A stretch of 25,603 nt of DNA from Kaftiobacterium sp035693805 (GTDB lineage: Bacteria; Sysuimicrobiota; Sysuimicrobiia; Sysuimicrobiales; Kaftiobacteriaceae). The position numbers and the translations under genes were made by a program. Shown here one piece after another: positions 7,409 through 15,002 of this stretch. The stretch lies in the NCBI GenBank assembly GCA_035693805.1, contig DASSGA010000074.1:1-25603 (forward strand). The letters are read 5' to 3'. The notes beneath the pieces were generated by a model. That model saw only the letters and a program-made list of their open reading frames with translations. It searched no databases and was not told the origin of the DNA. Numbering within the stretch: position 1 is the stretch's first letter; each line of letters starts with the position of its first letter.

Positions 7409-8499
7409 GCCTGCTCCTTACGGGCGACCTCCGCCACGAGTGCTGCGACCGCGTCCGCCGCGCGCGGCCGTCCGAGCGTCCGGCTGGCCTCGGCCATGCC
7501 CCGGTGCCGGTCCCCATCGCTGCGCAGCGTATCGATCACGCCTGCGATCGCCCCGCCGGAGAGCTCCCGGTCGGGGAGGACCACCGCGGCCCCGTGCGAT
7601 TCGAGCAGGGCGGCGTTGGCGTCCTGATGGCCGGCCGCGGCAAACGGATACGGGACCAGCACGCAGGCCAGACCGTTCGCCGTGACCTCCGCGAGCGTCG
7701 CCGCGCCGGCGCGGCACACCACGAGATCGGCGCAGGCGTAGGCGTCGGCGACATCCTCAATATACCCGACGGCGACGTAGCGCGGCGCGCCGATCTCCGC
7801 GGCGCGCGCGCCCACCTCTTCTGCCTGTCCTTTACCCGTCTGGTGCAGGATCTGGACCGTTCCCGGATCCCGAAGGCGCGGGGCGGCGTCGAGCATGGCG
7901 GCATTCAGGCTCCGCGCCCCCTGGCTGCCGCCGAGGACGAGGACCGTGAACGAGCCGGTCTCGAGCCCGAATCGCGCCAGTCCGCGGGCGCGATCCCCCC
8001 CCGTCGCCCCGCGCCGGATCGGTACGCCGGTAACGACCCCGCGCGGGAAGGTACGCCTGACGTCTTCATGGGAGATAGAGATCCGCGCGGCCACATGGCT
8101 CAGTACGCGGTTGGTGAGGCCCGGGAAGAGATTCTGCTCCTGCAACACGATGGGGATGCGCAGCAGCGCCGCCGCTGCACCGACCGGCGCCGCGGCATAT
8201 CCTCCGGTGGCGACCACGGCCTGCGCTCGGAACGCCCGGAGGAGGCGCGCGGCCTGCGCCGTGCCGGCCACCACCGCGCCCATGGCCGCGAGGACCCGCA
8301 GCGAGGGGCGCCGGGGCAGCTGCCGCGCGGCGACGGAGCGGAAGGACCACCCATGTTCGGGAACGATCGATGCCTCGAGGCCGGAGCCGCCGATGAAGAG
8401 GATCTCGATCGCCGGGTCACGCTCCCGCAGCGCCTCGGCGACGGCCAGACCGGGATAGATGTGGCCGCCCGTGCCCCCGCAGGCGACGACGATACGCAT
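7405..8499 (-). CDS. murG: Lipid II synthase MurG (GT28 glycosyltransferase)
   Basis: A 364-residue peripheral membrane enzyme that transfers GlcNAc from UDP-GlcNAc to lipid I on the inner face of the membrane. The N-domain glycine loop CGGTGGHIYPGLAVAEAL is at 7-24, a second one, ATGGYAAAPVG, near 96-106, and IVLQEQNLFPGLTNR near 116-130. The C-domain has LVLGGSQGARSLN, then CRAGAATLAEVTANGL, where the donor uridine/GlcNAc binds, then PYPFAAAGHQDANA. The usual Ser before RAGA is Cys here, a mild change. It starts with an ATG 4 bp after ftsW and overlaps murC by 4 bp. Confidence 0.97.
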   Translation of the reverse strand: MRIVVACGGTGGHIYPGLAVAEALRERDPAIEILFIGGSGLEASIVPEHGWSFRSVAARQLPRRPSLRVLAAMGAVVAGTAQAARLLRAFRAQAVVATGGYAAAPVGAAAALLRIPIVLQEQNLFPGLTNRVLSHVAARISISHEDVRRTFPRGVVTGVPIRRGATGGDRARGLARFGLETGSFTVLVLGGSQGARSLNAAMLDAAPRLRDPGTVQILHQTGKGQAEEVGARAAEIGAPRYVAVGYIEDVADAYACADLVVCRAGAATLAEVTANGLACVLVPYPFAAAGHQDANAALLESHGAAVVLPDRELSGGAIAGVIDTLRSDGDRHRGMAEASRTLGRPRAADAVAALVAEVARKEQA

Positions 8500-8503
8500 C
8501 GCG

Positions 8504-9673
8504 CTACAGCGGCCTGCGGGCGGGAGCGAGCGTCTGCGGCGAGGCGGAGACTCCGCGGGCGGGAGCGGTATCCCTGCTGTACTGGGAGATGTTCAGCAGG
8601 ATGCCGACGCCGATCATCGTGAACAGCAATGACGAGCCGCCGAAGCTCACGAACGGCAGCGGGACGCCGGTGACGGGAAGCACGCCGGACGTCACGCCGA
8701 TGTTGATGATCGCCTGCACGAGGATCATCGTCGTGATCCCCGCGGCCAGCAGGCTGCCGTACCGGTCGGGGGCGCGGCGCGCCGTGCGGTAGCCGCGGTA
8801 GGCGAACAGCGCAAAGAGCAGCACCACCGCCCCGGTGCCCAGCAGGCCGAGCTCTTCCCCCAAGATCGCGAAGACGAAGTCGGTATGCCGCTCGGGCAGG
8901 TAGAAGAACTTCTGCCGGCTGCCGCCCAGCCCGACGCCGAGCAGGCCCCCGGAGCCCAGCGCGAGGAGCGATTGGATGATGTGAAAACCCGCGCCCTGAG
9001 GATCTGCCCAGGGGTCGAGGAAGGCGAGGATGCGGCGCCGGCGGTACTCCTCTCCGAAGATCGCCACGGCCACAACCGGCAGTCCCGCCGCGCTCAACAT
9101 GAGCAGGTGCCCGAGCCTGGCGCCGGAGGCGAACAGCATCGTCAGCGTGAGCAGCGCCATGAGCATCGCGGTGCCGAGATCGGGCTGCATCAGGACCAGC
9201 CCGAACATCACCCCGGTGACGAGGAGCGGGGGCAGCACGCCCCGGCGGAGGTCCCGGAGCAGCGTCCCCCGGTTCGTCAGGAAGTTCGCCAGGTACAGGG
9301 CGAGGATCAGCTTTGCGCTCTCGGAAGGCTGGAAGGCGAAGGGCCCTCCAAAGGCGATCCAGCGCCGGGCCCCCCCCGCGACCCGGCCGATGCCGGGCAC
9401 GAGGACGAGGACGAGCGAGGCGACGGCGACGGCGAGCAGCAGCGGGGTGTAGCGGCGCAGGACCCCGTAGTGGATGCGGTGGGTGACGGCCAGGGCCACA
9501 CTACCGAGCAGGACCCACAGCATCTGGCGCTTCAGAAAGAATGCGGGGTCGCCGAAGCGATCGGCGGCCACGATCGAGCTTGCGCTGTACACCATCACGA
9601 TGCCGAGTCCGGCCAGGGCGATGACGGGGAGGATCAGCCAGTAGTCGGGCGCGCGTCGGTGGATGAGGTCCAT
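8504..9673 (-). CDS. ftsW: SEDS peptidoglycan glycosyltransferase FtsW
   Basis: A 389-residue polytopic membrane protein of the SEDS family, the septal lipid II polymerase that works with FtsI. About ten hydrophobic segments are visible. Diagnostic motifs are GIVMVYSASSIVA near the N-terminus, GGARRWIAFGG and FQPSESAKL in the middle, the large extracellular loop with FLDPWADPQGAGFHIIQSLL, then LPERHTDFVFAILGEELG and GVPLPFVSFGGSSLL near the end. The GFHIIQSLLALGSGGL form is like Bacillota FtsW. The C-terminal 25 residues are a Pro/Ala/Arg tail. The ATG at 9673 has no evident Shine-Dalgarno and lies 38 bp after murD. murG follows after 4 bp. Confidence 0.96.
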   Translation of the reverse strand: MDLIHRRAPDYWLILPVIALAGLGIVMVYSASSIVAADRFGDPAFFLKRQMLWVLLGSVALAVTHRIHYGVLRRYTPLLLAVAVASLVLVLVPGIGRVAGGARRWIAFGGPFAFQPSESAKLILALYLANFLTNRGTLLRDLRRGVLPPLLVTGVMFGLVLMQPDLGTAMLMALLTLTMLFASGARLGHLLMLSAAGLPVVAVAIFGEEYRRRRILAFLDPWADPQGAGFHIIQSLLALGSGGLLGVGLGGSRQKFFYLPERHTDFVFAILGEELGLLGTGAVVLLFALFAYRGYRTARRAPDRYGSLLAAGITTMILVQAIINIGVTSGVLPVTGVPLPFVSFGGSSLLFTMIGVGILLNISQYSRDTAPARGVSASPQTLAPARRPL

Positions 9674-9711
9674 GGAAGGGTGCGTATTCCGCGTCCTATC
9701 AAGATGTTGCG

Positions 9712-11160
9712 TCAGGCACGGTGCAGTTCCTTCCGGACGAGCTCGACGAAGCGGTCGCCGCGTTCCCGGTAGTCGCGGAACTGGTCGAAACTCTCACACC
9801 CGGGTGAGAGCAGGACCGCCTCACCTCTCCTCGCCGCCGCGGCCGCATCATCCACGGCGCGCTCCAGGGTCCCCGCCTCCCGCACCGGCGCGTGCAGTCC
9901 GGACAGCGCTGCGGCCAGATGGGCGGTCGTCGCCCCGATCAGCAGGACCGCGCGCACGGGGGCGGCTTCGAGCGCCGCGCGCATCGGCGCGAACTGCTCC
10001 GGCGTTGCGGCGGGGCGCGCTCCACCCGCGATCAGGATGAAGGGACGGTCCATGCTGGCGATCGCCGCCGCGGCGGCATCGGGATTGGTCGCGAGCGAGT
10101 CTTCGTAGTAGCGCACGCCGCCGACCTCGTCCACGAGGCGGAAGCGGTACGGCAGTCCCCGGAACTCGGAGAGGACCTCCGCCATGGCGGGGGCCGACGC
10201 GCCCGCCAGCGAGGCGGCCAGCGCCGCGGCGAGGGCGTTCTCCACCGCATGGCGTCCCGGCTGATGGAGCACCGCCAGCGGGAACGACTGCTGGATGTCG
10301 CCGCGGGCGATGACGATCGCCCCCTCCTGGACGAATGCGCCCGGCACGACCCGGCGCAGGCGACTGAACAGGAACGGATGATGGGCGCCCGCGGCCATCT
10401 TGGCAGTGTAGGGGTTATCGGCGTTGAGCACCGCGACCCCGTCCGGCCCCTGGTGGCGGATGAGCGTGCGCTTCACCTCGACGTAGGCATCCATCGAGCC
10501 GTGGTCGTCGAGGTGGTGCGGCGCCACGTTGGTGACCACGCCGATCTGCGGGCTGTAGGGCAGGCCGACCAGCTGCCGGTTGCTGATCTCGAGCACGAGC
10601 CAATCCTGGGGACGGATCTGCTCGAGGTGGTACAGCATCGGCACGTGTGAGCGATCGTTCCCGGAGAAGAAGGCCCGGGCGCCCGAGCGCGCCAGCATCT
10701 GGTGGATGAGGTACGCGACCGTGAACTTCCCGTTGGTGCCGGTGACCCCGATGATGGGGCAGGGACTCTCCTCGAAGAACAGGTGCGTCATCGAGCTCAG
10801 CGGCACCCCGCGGTCCCGCCGCTCGCGCACCGGGGCGTTGCGCGCATGGCGGAACCACGACTGTGGCACAAAGATGACTTCCGCGCCCTCGATCCCCTCG
10901 AGGTAGCGGTCGCCCCAGCGCATCGTGATAGGATGCGCCCTCAGGCGACGGGCCGCCTCGCGCCTGGGCTCGGGGTCCAGCCACTGATGCGTGCGGTCAA
11001 ACTCCGCCTCGAACTCTTCGGACCGATGCATGTCGTGGCCGGTGATGGTCGTGATCCCATGCCGGACGAGGAAATCGACCACGGAGGAGCCTTCGGTGCC
11101 GGCCAGGCCCAGGACGTGGATGTTCTTTCCTCCATACCAGTCCAGCCGGGAGGGGGCCAT
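9712..11160 (-). CDS. murD: Divergent UDP-MurNAc-L-Ala--D-Glu ligase MurD
   Basis: A 482-residue Mur ligase in the MurD position between mraY and ftsW. The C-terminal end LSPGCESFDQFRDYRERGD and the K230 region (AYVEVKRTL, the usual carbamylated Lys) identify MurD. It is divergent elsewhere. The P-loop reads GVTGTNGKFTVAYL (138-151), with Phe146 in place of the Ser/Thr that follows the Lys. The usual SSFQL is SNRQL (193-197), and NxxPDHLDRH is NVAPHHLDDH (211-220). The N-terminal UDP-binding domain starts IHVLGLAGTEGSS rather than the usual VLGLGxSG. The ATG at 11160 shares one base with the mraY stop (TGATG). The frame is open to 11700, but that extension is shadow sequence within mraY. Confidence 0.9.
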   Translation of the reverse strand: MAPSRLDWYGGKNIHVLGLAGTEGSSVVDFLVRHGITTITGHDMHRSEEFEAEFDRTHQWLDPEPRREAARRLRAHPITMRWGDRYLEGIEGAEVIFVPQSWFRHARNAPVRERRDRGVPLSSMTHLFFEESPCPIIGVTGTNGKFTVAYLIHQMLARSGARAFFSGNDRSHVPMLYHLEQIRPQDWLVLEISNRQLVGLPYSPQIGVVTNVAPHHLDDHGSMDAYVEVKRTLIRHQGPDGVAVLNADNPYTAKMAAGAHHPFLFSRLRRVVPGAFVQEGAIVIARGDIQQSFPLAVLHQPGRHAVENALAAALAASLAGASAPAMAEVLSEFRGLPYRFRLVDEVGGVRYYEDSLATNPDAAAAAIASMDRPFILIAGGARPAATPEQFAPMRAALEAAPVRAVLLIGATTAHLAAALSGLHAPVREAGTLERAVDDAAAAARRGEAVLLSPGCESFDQFRDYRERGDRFVELVRKELHRA

Positions 11161-12116
11161 CAGAAGACCACCGTCAATCCGACTAGCGCCGCAAAGACCG
11201 CGATCAACCAGAACCGGGTCACCGTCTGGGTCTCGGTCCACCCGGAGAGCTCGAAGTGGTGGTGGAGGGGCGCCATGCGGAAGATGCGTTTCCCGCCCGT
11301 GCTCTTGAAGTAAGCCACCTGCACGATGTCGGAGGCGGCTTCCATCACGAAGACGAGCCCCACGGCGAACAGGGTGAGTTCGGTCTTCGTGATGATGGCG
11401 ATAGCGGCGAGGGCGGCCCCGAGCGCGTTGCTGCCGACGTCGCCCATGATCACCGCAGCGGGGTGGGCGTTGAACCAGAGGAACCCCAGGCACGCCCCAG
11501 CCAGCGCGGCGGAGAGCACCGCCAGCTCGCTCTGCCCCACGCGCAGGGCGATCACCGCGTACGCGCCGGACGCGATCGCCACCGTCCCCCCGGCCAGCCC
11601 GTCGAGCCCGTCGGTCAGGTTGACGGCGTTCGCGAAGCCGACGATGTAGAGCACCGCGAAGATGACGTAGCCCCACCCGAGGTCCCACTGGCCGAGCCAC
11701 GGCAGTGTGAGGACCGTCCCCAGCTCCGGGCGCCGCGCCACGTAGACCGCCACCAGGGCGGCGAGGAGGATCTGTACGGTGAGGCGCTCGCGCGCACGCA
11801 GGCCGAGGTTCCGGTGGCGGCGGATCTTCAGCAGGTCGTCGAGACCGCCCACGAACCCGTAGCCAAGCATGACGAGGAGGGCGAACGCCGCGCCGAGCGG
11901 CAGCCGCCGCAGGGCGATGAGGGTGGCCACGACCACGGCGAGGAGGATGACGACGCCGCCCATCGTCGGTGTCCCCGCCTTGGCCTGGTGACGCGCCGGG
12001 GCATCCTCGCGGATGGCCTGCTGCGCGCGCAGCGCCCGCAGCCGTGGGATCGCCGCGCGGCCGAGGACCAGCGTGAGCACCGCGGCCAGCGCCGCCGCAA
12101 GCGCCGCGGCCTCCAT
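11160..12116 (-). CDS. mraY: Phospho-MurNAc-pentapeptide transferase MraY
   Basis: A 318-residue integral membrane enzyme, with about ten helices, that loads UDP-MurNAc-pentapeptide onto undecaprenyl phosphate to make lipid I. Conserved cytoplasmic-loop motifs are RHQAKAGTPTMGG, FVGGLDDLLKIRR (the DDxxK metal/lipid site), NAVNLTDGLDGLAGG, FNAHPAAVIMGDVGSNALG and APLHHHFELSGW. The usual DVGSLALG is DVGSNALG here; all the key Asp residues are present. The ATG at 12116 shares one base with the murF stop, and the stop shares one base with the murD start. murF-mraY-murD is thus a fully coupled block. Confidence 0.97.
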   Translation of the reverse strand: MEAAALAAALAAVLTLVLGRAAIPRLRALRAQQAIREDAPARHQAKAGTPTMGGVVILLAVVVATLIALRRLPLGAAFALLVMLGYGFVGGLDDLLKIRRHRNLGLRARERLTVQILLAALVAVYVARRPELGTVLTLPWLGQWDLGWGYVIFAVLYIVGFANAVNLTDGLDGLAGGTVAIASGAYAVIALRVGQSELAVLSAALAGACLGFLWFNAHPAAVIMGDVGSNALGAALAAIAIITKTELTLFAVGLVFVMEAASDIVQVAYFKSTGGKRIFRMAPLHHHFELSGWTETQTVTRFWLIAVFAALVGLTVVF

Positions 12117-13495
12117 CAGGTGCGTGCCTCGACGATCGCGTCGACGATGCGCTCCATCCCGAGCGCCCTGGATCCCTTGACCAGCACGACGTCGCCCGAG
12201 CGGATCAGCCCGCGCACGCGTTCGGAAGCGGCGTCCACCGACGGCAGGTGGATGATCGCCTCAGGCGGCATTCCCCCCGCCGCCGCGCCTTCCGCGATCT
12301 GGCGGCCACCCTGCTCCACGGCAATGAGCAAGGCCGCCCGCCGCCTGGCGAGGCTCACGCCGACTTCCCGGTGCAGCCGGGGCGATTCGGGACCGAGCTC
12401 CTTCATCTCGCCGAGGACCGCCACCGTCCGGCGGCCGTGGGCCAGGGCCCCCAGCACATCGAACGCGGCTTCCATCGAGGCCGGGCTCGCATTGTACGCA
12501 TCGTTGATGACGAGCACGTCCCCGAGCGGCACGGGCTGCAGGCGCATCTTCGGCGGACGGTAGGCGGCCAGGCCTTCCGCCGCAGCGTCGAGGTCCATTC
12601 CGCACGCCAGCGCCACCGCCGCGGCGGCCAGCGCGTTGCCGACGTTGTGCGTTCCCCATGTCCGCAGCGTCGCGTCAGCGCGCTGCGCCTGGGCCACGAT
12701 CGTGAAACGGATCCCTTGCTCCATGTTCTCGACGTCAACGGCGTGGACGTCGGCGTCGGGATGCATGCCGTATGTCACAACCCGCGCGCGGCTGCGCGCG
12801 GCCAGCGCGTACACGCGCGGATCGTCCCGGTTCAAGACTGCCACACCGTCTTCCGGGAGGCCGTCGATCAACTCGCCCTTCGCCCGCGCGACGTTGTCGA
12901 TCGTGCCGAGCAGCTCGAGGTGCGACTCCCCGATCGTGGTGACGACGCCGATCTGCGGGGAGGCAATCTCCACGAGCTCCGCGATCTGGCCCAGACCCCG
13001 CATCGCCATCTCGATCACGGCCACCTGGTGCGCGGGCTCGAGCCCCAGCAGCGTGAGCGGGACGCCGATCTCCGCATTCCATTCGTCCCGGGTGCGGACG
13101 ACGTTCAGCCGGGTGCGGAGCGCCGCTTCGCACATCGTCACGGTGGTCGTCTTGCCCACGCTGCCCGTGACCCCCACGACGGTGACAGAGAGGGTGCGGC
13201 GGTAGTGGCGGGCGAGATCGGCCAGGGCCCGCAACCCGTCGGCCACCTGCACGACGGGACCCGTAATGCCGCCGGGGATGCGGCTGGCCACCACCGCGGC
13301 CGCGCCGCCGCGGAACGCGTCGGCGATGAAGTCGTGGCCGTCCGCCCGCGGCCCCCGCAGCGCGACGAAGAGGCCGCCTTTGCGAAGGCGGCGCGTATCG
13401 GTGGTCACGCCGGTGACGACGGTGTCCGCACTCCCGGGGGCACCGGCGATCCGGCCGCCCGTCGCGCGCTGGACCTCGGCCAGGGTCAGCCGCAT
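12116..13495 (-). CDS. murF: UDP-MurNAc-tripeptide--D-Ala-D-Ala ligase MurF
   Basis: A 459-residue ATP-dependent ligase that adds D-Ala-D-Ala to finish the pentapeptide. The N-terminal domain carries VTTDTRRLRKGGLFVALRG, the P-loop VGVTGSVGKTTTVTM lies at 107-121, and EWNAEIGVPLTLL and GESHLELLG follow. The C-terminal domain has INDAYNASPASMEAAFDVL, VLGEMKELG and VLVKGSRALGMERIV. All are MurF-typical and intact. The gene starts with an ATG just after the murE stop (4 bp between them) and overlaps mraY by one base. No D-Ala-D-Ala ligase (ddl) is present in the window. Confidence 0.97.
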   Translation of the reverse strand: MRLTLAEVQRATGGRIAGAPGSADTVVTGVTTDTRRLRKGGLFVALRGPRADGHDFIADAFRGGAAAVVASRIPGGITGPVVQVADGLRALADLARHYRRTLSVTVVGVTGSVGKTTTVTMCEAALRTRLNVVRTRDEWNAEIGVPLTLLGLEPAHQVAVIEMAMRGLGQIAELVEIASPQIGVVTTIGESHLELLGTIDNVARAKGELIDGLPEDGVAVLNRDDPRVYALAARSRARVVTYGMHPDADVHAVDVENMEQGIRFTIVAQAQRADATLRTWGTHNVGNALAAAAVALACGMDLDAAAEGLAAYRPPKMRLQPVPLGDVLVINDAYNASPASMEAAFDVLGALAHGRRTVAVLGEMKELGPESPRLHREVGVSLARRRAALLIAVEQGGRQIAEGAAAGGMPPEAIIHLPSVDAASERVRGLIRSGDVVLVKGSRALGMERIVDAIVEART

Positions 13496-13499
13496 CGAC

Positions 13500-14960
13500 T
13501 CATCCCTGCCGGCGCTGCGTGAGCGCCTCGCGGGCGATGAGGCGGTCGTCGAACGGGTGCTTGACCCCCCGGATCTCCTGATACGGCTCGTGGCCCTTCC
13601 CGGCGATAATCACGAAATCGCCCGGCCGGGCCAGCGCGATCGCGCGGAAGATTGCGCGACGCCGGTCCGGCTCCACCTCGATCTTCCCGCGCTCCCGGAT
13701 GCCCCCGAGGATCTCCTCGATGATGGCCATCGGCTCTTCGGTCCGGGGGTTGTCTGACGTCACGATGGCGACATCGGATAGCGCCTCGACGATCGCGCCC
13801 ATCTTCGGGCGCTTGGTGCGGTCGCGGTCGCCGCCCGCGCCGAACACGACGATGGTGCGGCCGCGCACGAAATCCCGCGCGGTGCGCAGCACGTTCTCCA
13901 GGCCGTCGGGTGTGTGCGCGTAGTCCACGACCACGCCGAACCCCTGCCCCTCCTCCACGGGCTCGAAGCGCCCGGGCACCCCGGCGAAGGTCGCGAGCAC
14001 CTGCGGGATGAGGGCCGGATCCACGCCCTCGGCCAGGGCGGCGGCGATCGCTGCCAGGGAATTGTACACGTTGAACCGGCCCTGCAGGCGGGAGGCGATG
14101 CGCATCGTTCCTGCGGGCGCGTGCACGACGTAATCCATGCCATCGAGCCGCAGCCGGATGTCGGCCGCGCGGATCTCCGCCGACTGCTCGATGCCGTAGC
14201 GCACCACGCGTGCGCGGCTGGCGCGGGCCATGACCTCACCACTGGGATCATCCACGTTCACGATGGAGACGCCGGAGGGCTCGACCATCTCGAACAGACG
14301 GCGCTTGGCCGTGCGGTACTCGTCGAGTGTCTTGTGGAAGTCGAGGTGATCCTGGGTGAGGTTCGTGAACACTGCCCCGAGGAAGCGCGTCCCGGCGACG
14401 CGGTGGAGGGTCAGGGCGTGGGAGGCGACCTCCATCACGACGTGCCCCAGTCCCTCTTCCACCATCGCGTGCATCAGATGCTGCAGGTCGGGTGCTTCGG
14501 GCGTCGTGCGATCGAGCCCCAGCGTCCGGTCGCCCATCTTCGCCCCCATCGTGCCGATGATGCCGCACCGCCGGCCGGCGGCATTGAGTAGGGCCGCGAT
14601 GAGATACGCGGTCGTCCCCTTGCCGTTGGTGCCCGTCACACCGATGACGCGCAGCCGGCGGGAGGGGTGGCCGTAGTAGGCGCTGCTGAGGAGGGCGAGG
14701 GCCAGGCGTGTGTCCGGAGCCCGGACGACCGTGACTCCCCCGGGCACCTCCACCTCGCGCTCCACCACGACCGCCGCGGCGCCGCGCTGCACGGCCTCCG
14801 GAACGAAGCTGTGCCCGTCGTGCGTGAACCCTCGCACGGCGACGAAGAGCCCGCCGGGCGACACCGCATCGTGTCGCGAGGCGAGTGCCGACACCGAAAT
14901 ATCGGTACGGCCCCTTACCGATGCCGCCGGAAGATCCTGCAGCAGGCGATCGAGTCGCAT
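13500..14960 (-). CDS. murE: UDP-MurNAc-L-Ala-D-Glu--meso-diaminopimelate ligase MurE
   Basis: A 486-residue Mur ligase adding the third stem-peptide residue. The P-loop is GVTGTNGKGTTAYL (107-120), with Gly115 where Thr normally follows the Lys. TTPEAPDLQHLM, MEVASHAL (usually MEVSSHAL) and FTNLTQDHLDFH follow. DNPR at 403-406 is the meso-diaminopimelate recognition motif, backed by IIAGKGHEPYQEI near the end. The start chosen is the ATG at 14960 (MRLDRLLQDLP), which matches the family's N-terminus; the frame opens at a GTG at 14987. No Shine-Dalgarno is visible. Instead a perfect TATAAT lies 9 bases upstream of the ATG. The gap after ftsI is 42 bp and murF follows after 4 bp. Confidence 0.96.
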   Translation of the reverse strand: MRLDRLLQDLPAASVRGRTDISVSALASRHDAVSPGGLFVAVRGFTHDGHSFVPEAVQRGAAAVVVEREVEVPGGVTVVRAPDTRLALALLSSAYYGHPSRRLRVIGVTGTNGKGTTAYLIAALLNAAGRRCGIIGTMGAKMGDRTLGLDRTTPEAPDLQHLMHAMVEEGLGHVVMEVASHALTLHRVAGTRFLGAVFTNLTQDHLDFHKTLDEYRTAKRRLFEMVEPSGVSIVNVDDPSGEVMARASRARVVRYGIEQSAEIRAADIRLRLDGMDYVVHAPAGTMRIASRLQGRFNVYNSLAAIAAALAEGVDPALIPQVLATFAGVPGRFEPVEEGQGFGVVVDYAHTPDGLENVLRTARDFVRGRTIVVFGAGGDRDRTKRPKMGAIVEALSDVAIVTSDNPRTEEPMAIIEEILGGIRERGKIEVEPDRRRAIFRAIALARPGDFVIIAGKGHEPYQEIRGVKHPFDDRLIAREALTQRRQG

Positions 14961-14969
14961 GTCAGTGCC

Positions 14970-14975
14970 ATTATA
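14970..14975 (-). promoter_or_regulatory. Possible -10 element directly upstream of murE
   Basis: A perfect TATAAT on the minus strand ends 9 bases before the murE ATG. That would put a transcription start at or within a few bases of the start codon, as for leaderless or near-leaderless genes. No -35 hexamer is visible 16-18 bp upstream. The lack of a Shine-Dalgarno before murE fits, but a single hexamer is weak evidence. Confidence 0.25.
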
Positions 14976-15002
14976 CCGGAGTTGCACGGCGGCCCCGGCG
15001 GA

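Noticed and set aside
11161..11700. N-terminal 180-codon extension of murD
   Set aside because: It overlaps mraY in another frame, is Arg/Gly-rich, and MurD homology starts at MAPSRLDWYGGKNIHVLG.
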